A program made the position numbers and the translations under genes. The notes under the pieces were generated by a model. It saw only the letters and a list, made by a program, of their open reading frames with translations. It did not search any database and had not been told where the DNA came from. From the NCBI GenBank assembly GCA_900551115.1, contig URUY01000024.1, forward strand, positions 1-56,909: 56,909 nt of DNA, read 5' to 3'. Of the stretch, positions 52,467 through 56,909 are shown piece by piece. Source of the DNA: an uncultured Lachnospiraceae bacterium (GTDB lineage Bacteria > Bacillota > Clostridia > Lachnospirales > Lachnospiraceae). Numbering within the stretch: position 1 is the first letter of the stretch; every line of letters begins with the position of its first letter.

Positions 52467-53089
52467 TCACCTACCTTTCTTTTTGGATTTACTTTCAATC
52501 CGTTTTTTCTCTTTCTTGTCAGCTTCAATTTTCACCTTGATTGCCGCAACGGTGAAAGCCTTTTCCTGTTCATCCATAGCAAGGAAAACAGAAGGCAATA
52601 TATGAAGTTTAAGAAGGGCATAGTAAGCGAAATTCGCTTCCCAATCCCCTTCTTCAATTAGTTTTTTGCTTCATTCACCTTATCCTCAAAGGAAACATTG
52701 AAGCCCTGAAATTTCTGAACGAAAGCCGCCAAATCGTTGTATTCGCCGGGATCGTCTACCATTGCCATCAGCAAATCTTCCGGGGTTTTCACTCCGTAGC
52801 TGTCCTGCAATTCGGAATCGAACAGATCAGGCATAACCACGGAAGCCGCAATCATACGCTGAATGTAAAGGCTGCTTTTCAGTTTCGGGCGGTACATATT
52901 CGGCTTGCCCGTAACGGGAATATCAATCGTGCAGCTTTCCCGGATTTCCTCATTTTCTTTTGAAGTAATGTGTTTGAACTCCCAATCAAGGGGATTGCCC
53001 TTTTCATCACAAAGGGATTTTGTTGCCGGGTAAAAACCGTTCTCTTTCACGGTCTTGTTAGACTTCATAAATTTAGCGAATTTAGACAT
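52467..53089 (-). CDS. Tail assembly chaperone with -1 frameshifted extension (XkdN-like G / GT)
   Basis: Two products from one start at 53089. The short one ends at 52658 (143 aa, XkdN-like). A slippery heptamer AAAAAAC (52661-52667 on the minus strand) sits directly before its TAA stop. A -1 shift there continues as KLIEEGDWEANFAYYALL... for about 64 residues, to a TGA at 52467-52469. The extension has a Lys-rich end (KKEKKRIESKSKKKGR). This matches the G/GT arrangement of tail chaperones, where the longer form loads the tape measure protein. Confidence 0.88.
52661..52667 (-). promoter_or_regulatory. Programmed -1 ribosomal frameshift site (A AAA AAC)
   Basis: On the minus strand codons GCA AAA AAC TAA contain the heptamer A AAA AAC in the correct phase for tandem slippage. 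Shifting by -1 skips the stop and enters a frame open for about 64 codons in a position where tail chaperone genes normally shift. Confidence 0.85.
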
Positions 53090-53125
53090 TTTACATCTTC
53101 CTTTCTTGTTTATCGCTGAATAGGT

Positions 53126-53170
53126 AAAACCCCTTATATGGGCTTATATAAGCCGCACACAAGGGGTTTT
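53126..53170. terminator. Two-tier hairpin between tail tube and chaperone genes
   Basis: Outer stem AAAACCCCTT/AAGGGGTTTT (53126-53135 with 53161-53170) around the same inner palindrome GGCTTATATAAGCC (53141-53154) as at 41293-41336. On the minus strand it follows the tail tube stop (53189) and precedes the XkdN-like gene. It is probably a partial terminator lowering chaperone expression after the tube gene. Confidence 0.75.
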
Positions 53171-53188
53171 TAGCCCGTCCATTAGTTG

Positions 53189-53671
53189 TTAGTTGGTAAG
53201 AAATCCTTCAAGGTCTTTGAAGGCTTCCGGCATCTTGAAATCTTCAAAGGTGAAATCCATATCTTCATCAAGATATTCACCATCTGCATCAAACTTTGCC
53301 AGCACACCGCCGTCAATGTTGCAATCCATCAGGATCATAGTTTGCCGCCCTGCCCCGGAAGTGGGATCTTCATTTGAAATCTGAATTTCAAAATAAATAT
53401 CTTCCCCGGTTTCCTTGTACTGCAACATCATCTGCCGGAAGATAGAAGTGTTGTAATGGAAGGTTGCCGAACCCGTACCTTTCCAGCCGGAAGCCTTGTT
53501 TCCTTTGCCCGTCTTGCCAAGAATGGGAACTTCCGTTTTGTTCTTCTCGAACTTTGCTTCAAGGTTGATAGCCTGCATGAAGTTATAGCGGCGTGTGCCG
53601 ATAGTAACGAAACATTCAGCTAAAGCCGCAAATACGGTATCTTTGGCTTTCATAACTACATTGCCATTCAT
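53189..53671 (-). CDS. Phage tail tube protein (XkdM/YqbM homologue)
   Basis: 160 aa. Matches the XkdM family: KAKDTVFAALAECFVTI, GKGNKASGWKGTGSATFHY, TGEDIYFEIQISNEDPTS and QTMILMDCNIDGG. It forms the inner tube of the contractile tail. It follows the sheath gene and is followed by a two-tier hairpin, as expected for a strongly expressed structural gene. Confidence 0.92.
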   Translation of the reverse strand: MNGNVVMKAKDTVFAALAECFVTIGTRRYNFMQAINLEAKFEKNKTEVPILGKTGKGNKASGWKGTGSATFHYNTSIFRQMMLQYKETGEDIYFEIQISNEDPTSGAGRQTMILMDCNIDGGVLAKFDADGEYLDEDMDFTFEDFKMPEAFKDLEGFLTN

Positions 53672-53688
53672 TTTCTTTCACCCCTTTC

Positions 53689-54996
53689 TTATGCCACGGT
53701 AACGGTCATATATAGCTTGCTCATAGCGTTTACAACCGTTACAAGGTCATTAACCACAACGGATTTCTTTGTGTTGCCCTGTTCCACGGTCACATCAGAA
53801 TCAGAGAAATTTTCAATCGCTCTGATTTCCTGCAACTGTTCATGGTGCTTCACAATATCCGACCAAAGGGAAATTCTGCCCGCTGCATCATTGGGAACAA
53901 CGCCCAAATACTTTGTATTGAACAGTACCGCAATATCATTTGCAATCTGATCTATCACACGCACGGTCTGATTATCCTTGAAAATATCGCCCTGCGTATC
54001 GGAAGTAGTAACCATTGTGTTAATATCTTCCAACACACGAATGTCAGTACCGACTTTATGCAGCGTGAATTCCCCGGCTTTGATTGCCTTCTTCAACTCA
54101 TTCTGCGTGTAATCGGCAAAAATGGTGAATTCGCCGTTGTAAATCTTGTTCTGATTGCTCTTGTTTACCTCGCAACCAGCGGAAACGCCCGTTACCCAAT
54201 ACACAAGGCTTGCTTCACTCCAACCATCATCAAGCACCCTGTTCTTTACGCTGATAGTGCCGTAATAGTCAGCCGCCTTATTGTAAAGTACAAGCTGGAA
54301 TTTGATACCCATTTCATCACGCAAACGCTTGACGAAAGAAGCAAAAAGCCCCTTTGTGGTATCGTCCGTAACCACAACGCCCATAGTGTTGTAGGTGTAG
54401 GATTCAATCTTATCAAGATAGGTCTGATAAGCTGTTCCGTCAATCGTGCCATTCGTGCCGCCCGTCAAGGGGGTTGCCGCCGTGATTGCCAGCGTTGCGG
54501 AAGCCTTGAACTTCACAAAGCCGTTATCAATCAAATCAGCCGCCTTTGCAACGGTCTGTTCATCCACAACCGCCGTATCAAGCACGGTTTTCACATCAAA
54601 CAGGGTATCATCATCGGCATTTGTCTGAATTGTGATTTTCAGATCATTGCCACGCACCCCACAATAGAGGGCTTCCGCATAGGTGTTTGCCGCCTTTGTT
54701 CCCCCGGAAGTCAGCTTATACGCATAAAGGGTTTTCGTATTCAGGAACAAATCACGAAGCCCCTTCAACTTGTCGTGGGTGTAATCGTACCCAAAAATTT
54801 TCAGGCTGTTCTTTTGGAAATCGCCGTTGGTTACTTCAAACACTTCACCATCAATGCCCCAATCCAATTCAAGGGGCATTGTTGCAATACCTCTTTCAGA
54901 AAGCGTAGCACTTGCGGAAGCTGCCGAAATGAAGTTGATATATGCACCCGGCAATTCTTTATTCTGTGTAACAAAAGTTCCACCGCCTAAAGCCAT
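53689..54996 (-). CDS. Phage tail sheath protein (XkdK/YqbK homologue)
   Basis: 435 aa. The N-terminal GGGTFVTQNKELPGAYINF segment and the C-terminal GRISLWSDIVKHHEQLQEI and VTVVNAMSKLYMTVTV segments match the XkdK sheath family. The sheath contracts to push the tube into the host, which establishes myovirus-type morphology. ATG 1 bp after the stop of the small gene upstream. Confidence 0.94.
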   Translation of the reverse strand: MALGGGTFVTQNKELPGAYINFISAASASATLSERGIATMPLELDWGIDGEVFEVTNGDFQKNSLKIFGYDYTHDKLKGLRDLFLNTKTLYAYKLTSGGTKAANTYAEALYCGVRGNDLKITIQTNADDDTLFDVKTVLDTAVVDEQTVAKAADLIDNGFVKFKASATLAITAATPLTGGTNGTIDGTAYQTYLDKIESYTYNTMGVVVTDDTTKGLFASFVKRLRDEMGIKFQLVLYNKAADYYGTISVKNRVLDDGWSEASLVYWVTGVSAGCEVNKSNQNKIYNGEFTIFADYTQNELKKAIKAGEFTLHKVGTDIRVLEDINTMVTTSDTQGDIFKDNQTVRVIDQIANDIAVLFNTKYLGVVPNDAAGRISLWSDIVKHHEQLQEIRAIENFSDSDVTVEQGNTKKSVVVNDLVTVVNAMSKLYMTVTVA

Positions 54997-54997
54997 G

Positions 54998-55201
54998 TTA
55001 TTTCACCTGTCCTTTCATATATTTTTCAATCATCTGTTCCACGGCTTCAACCGTGTATTGCTTATCAGGGGAAAGAAGGGCATTTACAATATCCTTCCTT
55101 TCCTGAAAGCGTTCAGCCGCAAGCAACTGTTCCTTTGAAAATAACTTTTCAATTTTTTCAGGTTCGCTTGCAGCGGGTTTATTGGTTTTCTTTACCGCCA
55201 T
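54998..55201 (-). CDS. Small phage protein upstream of the sheath gene
   Basis: 67 aa, Lys/Glu-rich, mostly helical (LFSKEQLLAAERFQERKDIV, VEAVEQMIEKYM). Similar to small proteins (YqbJ/XkdJ neighbourhood) before the sheath gene in PBSX-like elements. No domain I can name securely. Ends 1 bp before the sheath gene start. Confidence 0.75.
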   Translation of the reverse strand: MAVKKTNKPAASEPEKIEKLFSKEQLLAAERFQERKDIVNALLSPDKQYTVEAVEQMIEKYMKGQVK

Positions 55202-55211
55202 TCACATCACC

Positions 55212-55646
55212 TTATCCTTTCACGGTAACATCTTGTGATAAATCTTCCATAGGGATAGAATCAGCAACCTTGTAAACGAACAGATCATAATTCACAAAGA
55301 AATTCAAAACCCCATCCACTACTTCATATTTCATTTTTGTACCCCGTACCAAATCCCCGGTAACGGTGATATATTCAAGGCATGAAAAAAGCCTTTCGGC
55401 AACTGCATTACATTCTTCTTTCGCCCGGTCTTTATCGGCGGGGAAGTATTGTAGGCAGAATTGGTTTTCCCTGAAATACCGCTTCCCAAGAAATACCCGG
55501 TCTGTGGGGTTAATGCAGAACACAAAAAAACAAGGTTCATTCAAACCCTGTTCAACCGATTCTGTATATGTGGTGTATTCATCACCAAATTCAGCATTTA
55601 AGGAAATGCTGATTGATTCAATTATGGAATTTATCATTGTAAGCAC
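55212..55646 (-). CDS. Phage tail terminator-like protein (DUF6838)
   Basis: 144 aa. Starts MLTMINSIIESISISLNAEF and contains FFVFCINPTDRVFLGKRYFRENQF and a C-terminal YEVVDGVLNFFVNYDLFVY. Length and position between the gp10-like gene and the sheath gene match tail terminator / DUF6838 proteins, which cap the tail tube. It overlaps the gp10-like gene by 13 bp. Confidence 0.8.
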   Translation of the reverse strand: MLTMINSIIESISISLNAEFGDEYTTYTESVEQGLNEPCFFVFCINPTDRVFLGKRYFRENQFCLQYFPADKDRAKEECNAVAERLFSCLEYITVTGDLVRGTKMKYEVVDGVLNFFVNYDLFVYKVADSIPMEDLSQDVTVKG

Positions 55647-56134
55647 TCCCCTAAAAACTTTTTGATTTTGCTTTCAAGCACTTTCGGGGCTATATTCTGT
55701 ATTTCCTGTTCTGAAATCGTAAGCATGAACCGCCCTTGAACCCACCCTTTATGATTGGCTGTCCGGTGTCCGTATTCCACATAGGAAGCATATTCAACCG
55801 GGTTCACTATCTCAATAACAAGGGTGTTTCCGTAATGGTGGATTGTAAGGGAATCAGCGTATGCTTTCGCACTTGCTTTTTTCCCGCTTTCCGCTTCTTC
55901 ATGGGTTTTGGAAGTCCAGCCCCGGCGAAGTGTACCGCCTTTTTTACCTGAACTTGCGGGGTATTGCCCCACGGGTGTACGCTTGATAACTTTTGCCAAT
56001 AGGCGGGCGGCAAGTTCCTTTGCACAAGCATCAATGAAGGCTTCAACATTGCCTTGCTGAATTTTGTTCAACTGCTTTTGCAGCTTCTTCATTCCAGCCA
56101 CCGAAAACCCGCCCATATTCCCCATTAAGCCCAC
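55634..56134 (-). CDS. HK97 gp10-like head-tail joining protein
   Basis: 166 aa. The characteristic IKRTPVGQYPASSGKKGGTLRRGW and NPVEYASYVEYGHR segments mark the HK97 gp10 / tail-component family (YqbI in skin). It joins the tail to the connector. Overlaps the next gene upstream by 10 bp. Confidence 0.92.
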   Translation of the reverse strand: MGLMGNMGGFSVAGMKKLQKQLNKIQQGNVEAFIDACAKELAARLLAKVIKRTPVGQYPASSGKKGGTLRRGWTSKTHEEAESGKKASAKAYADSLTIHHYGNTLVIEIVNPVEYASYVEYGHRTANHKGWVQGRFMLTISEQEIQNIAPKVLESKIKKFLGECLQ

Positions 56135-56511
56135 CCCTTGAACAGTTCAAGCATATATTCACTATGGGAAAAGTAAACGGCGGGTTCACCACTTGCGGAA
56201 TATTCGGTTGTTGTGCCGTTCTGTTCCACAATGATTTTTGATCCGGGTTTGATTTTGATTTCCGGTGCTATGAATAGCTTTGTGCCTTGTGTCAGCTTTG
56301 CCGCCGTGTCAGTCTGAACAACGGCGTTCAGTTTTTCAAAGGATAGCTTGCAAGGCTGATTTTCGACAACGGGAACTTCTTCATTCTTCCGGGTGATTTT
56401 GGTTTTTTCATCCCTCACATCCCGGCGTTCAAGAATAGTGCAAACACCTGAATAGGTGCTTTCAATCGCTTTCCTTGCCGCTTTTTGTGCGGCGGTCAGT
56501 TCGTTCACCAT
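56125..56511 (-). CDS. Head closure / head-tail connector protein (YqbH-like)
   Basis: 128 aa. It has a helical start (LTAAQKAARKAIESTYSGV), beta strands (CTILERRDVRDEKTKIT, ENQPCKLSFEKL) and KLFIAPEIKIKPGSKIIVE. Such small beta-barrel proteins lie between the gp6-like and gp10-like genes in PBSX/skin (YqbH). Overlaps its neighbours by 7-10 bp. Confidence 0.8.
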   Translation of the reverse strand: MVNELTAAQKAARKAIESTYSGVCTILERRDVRDEKTKITRKNEEVPVVENQPCKLSFEKLNAVVQTDTAAKLTQGTKLFIAPEIKIKPGSKIIVEQNGTTTEYSASGEPAVYFSHSEYMLELFKGWA

Positions 56512-56903
56512 CTGATTTTTCGATAACAGGAAAATTGATCCCTGCCATAAGTCAGAAGATAGTTCAAAAAAGCGTTCAACCGCTGTTCAGGGGTTGAACT
56601 TCCTTCCCCGGTTGCAAATACTGTGTTGGTGTCGCCCGTCTGTATCTGCTTCACCGCCATATCTAAATCAAGCCCTGCAATGCTATCCGGCGAAAAGGTT
56701 TTCTTTGCCGTTAAGAATTCACCTACCGCCATATCAACAGCGATATTCACCAAGCCATCAGGTATAGAAGGCGTGTTGCAATCGTTCTTTATGGTGTTTT
56801 CCACCTTCTGAATTGAAAAGGTAAGGGCAATTTCATCCCCTTCCTGCAACTCATACCCAAACGATTTTAACCGTTCCTTTACCATTTCCAGCATTGGGAT
56901 CAC
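56505..56903 (-). CDS. Phage gp6-like head-tail connector protein
   Basis: 132 aa from GTG at 56903, or a few residues shorter from the ATG at 56894. The helical start (LEMVKERLKSFGYELQEGD) and VDMAVGEFLTAKKTF segment fit gp6-like connectors (YqbG). It is the last gene in the window; portal, capsid and terminase genes should lie to the right. The true start is not fixed because the window ends within the upstream sequence. Confidence 0.85.
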   Translation of the reverse strand: MIPMLEMVKERLKSFGYELQEGDEIALTFSIQKVENTIKNDCNTPSIPDGLVNIAVDMAVGEFLTAKKTFSPDSIAGLDLDMAVKQIQTGDTNTVFATGEGSSTPEQRLNAFLNYLLTYGRDQFSCYRKIRW

Positions 56904-56909
56904 CGCCTT

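Larger units (their letters stand above)
39740..56909. mobile_element. Contractile-tail prophage, PBSX/skin-like (partial, right end outside window)
   Basis: From the lysis genes (amidase, holin) rightwards through XkdX-like peptides, DGR, tail fibre, XkdU-, XkdT-, XkdS-, XkdR-, XkdQ- and XkdP-like baseplate genes, tape measure, chaperone, tail tube, tail sheath and connectors. The order follows Bacillus PBSX/skin closely, read backwards. Sheath and tube genes make it a myovirus-type element. The left edge is placed at about 39.73-39.8 kb, where the truncated surface gene ends. Capsid, terminase, integrase and the other attachment site are not in the window, so att sites could not be compared. 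Confidence 0.92.

Noticed and set aside
53842..54990. 382-codon plus-strand frame opposite the tail sheath gene
   Set aside because: Long but antisense to a clear sheath protein; composition (Cys, His, Ile-rich) is typical of antisense translation.

Overview
The window looks like a chromosome segment of a spore-forming Gram-positive anaerobe of the Clostridia, most likely Lachnospiraceae. The evidence is a Gram-positive PolC, a SigK-type sporulation sigma factor, a class B sortase with PxTG-anchored proteins, and a PBSX/skin-like contractile-tail prophage. Almost every gene is on the minus strand, so transcription runs right to left. The family-level placement is inference.

Positions 1-16.4 kb are core genome: tRNA-Glu, polC, ispG, an inserted AT-rich Fic-domain gene with four alternating operator-like motifs, dprA, comM/yifB, pilT, a degenerate HD-domain protein, a frameshifted sigK, hemW and lepA. 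Positions 16.4-25.6 kb form a signalling block: chemoreceptor, EAL/HDOD protein, HD-GYP response regulator, FapA-type protein with nine to ten 25-residue repeats, Hpt protein and hybrid histidine kinase. These give a complete His-Asp-His-Asp relay that would end in a c-di-GMP phosphodiesterase.

Positions 26.0-39.7 kb are accessory. A four-gene, translationally coupled operon (stand-alone coiled-coil protein, DUF3990 ADP-ribosyltransferase-like protein, two small proteins) has a textbook promoter overlapped by an inverted repeat and looks like a toxin-antitoxin or defence module. A DUF3795 protein follows, then a surface operon: MscS channel, an unknown membrane protein, an RsgI-like/DnaJ-zinc-finger protein, a sortase-anchored protein and sortase B. 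Next come a membrane transporter-like protein fused to a LuxR-type HTH and a large PKTG-anchored surface protein that lacks its N-terminus.

From about 39.74 kb to the right end is a prophage, entered from its lysis end and running off the window: amidase, holin, two XkdX-like peptides, tail genes, baseplate, tape measure, tail chaperone with a programmed -1 frameshift, tail tube, tail sheath and head-tail connectors. The most striking content is a diversity-generating retroelement (DGR): a reverse transcriptase with the DGR signature, a 114-bp template repeat, and a variable repeat at the C-terminus of the tail fibre. TR and VR differ at 27 positions, and 26 of these are TR adenines. No Avd accessory gene lies in the cassette, and an 11-bp perfect hairpin sits next to the TR.
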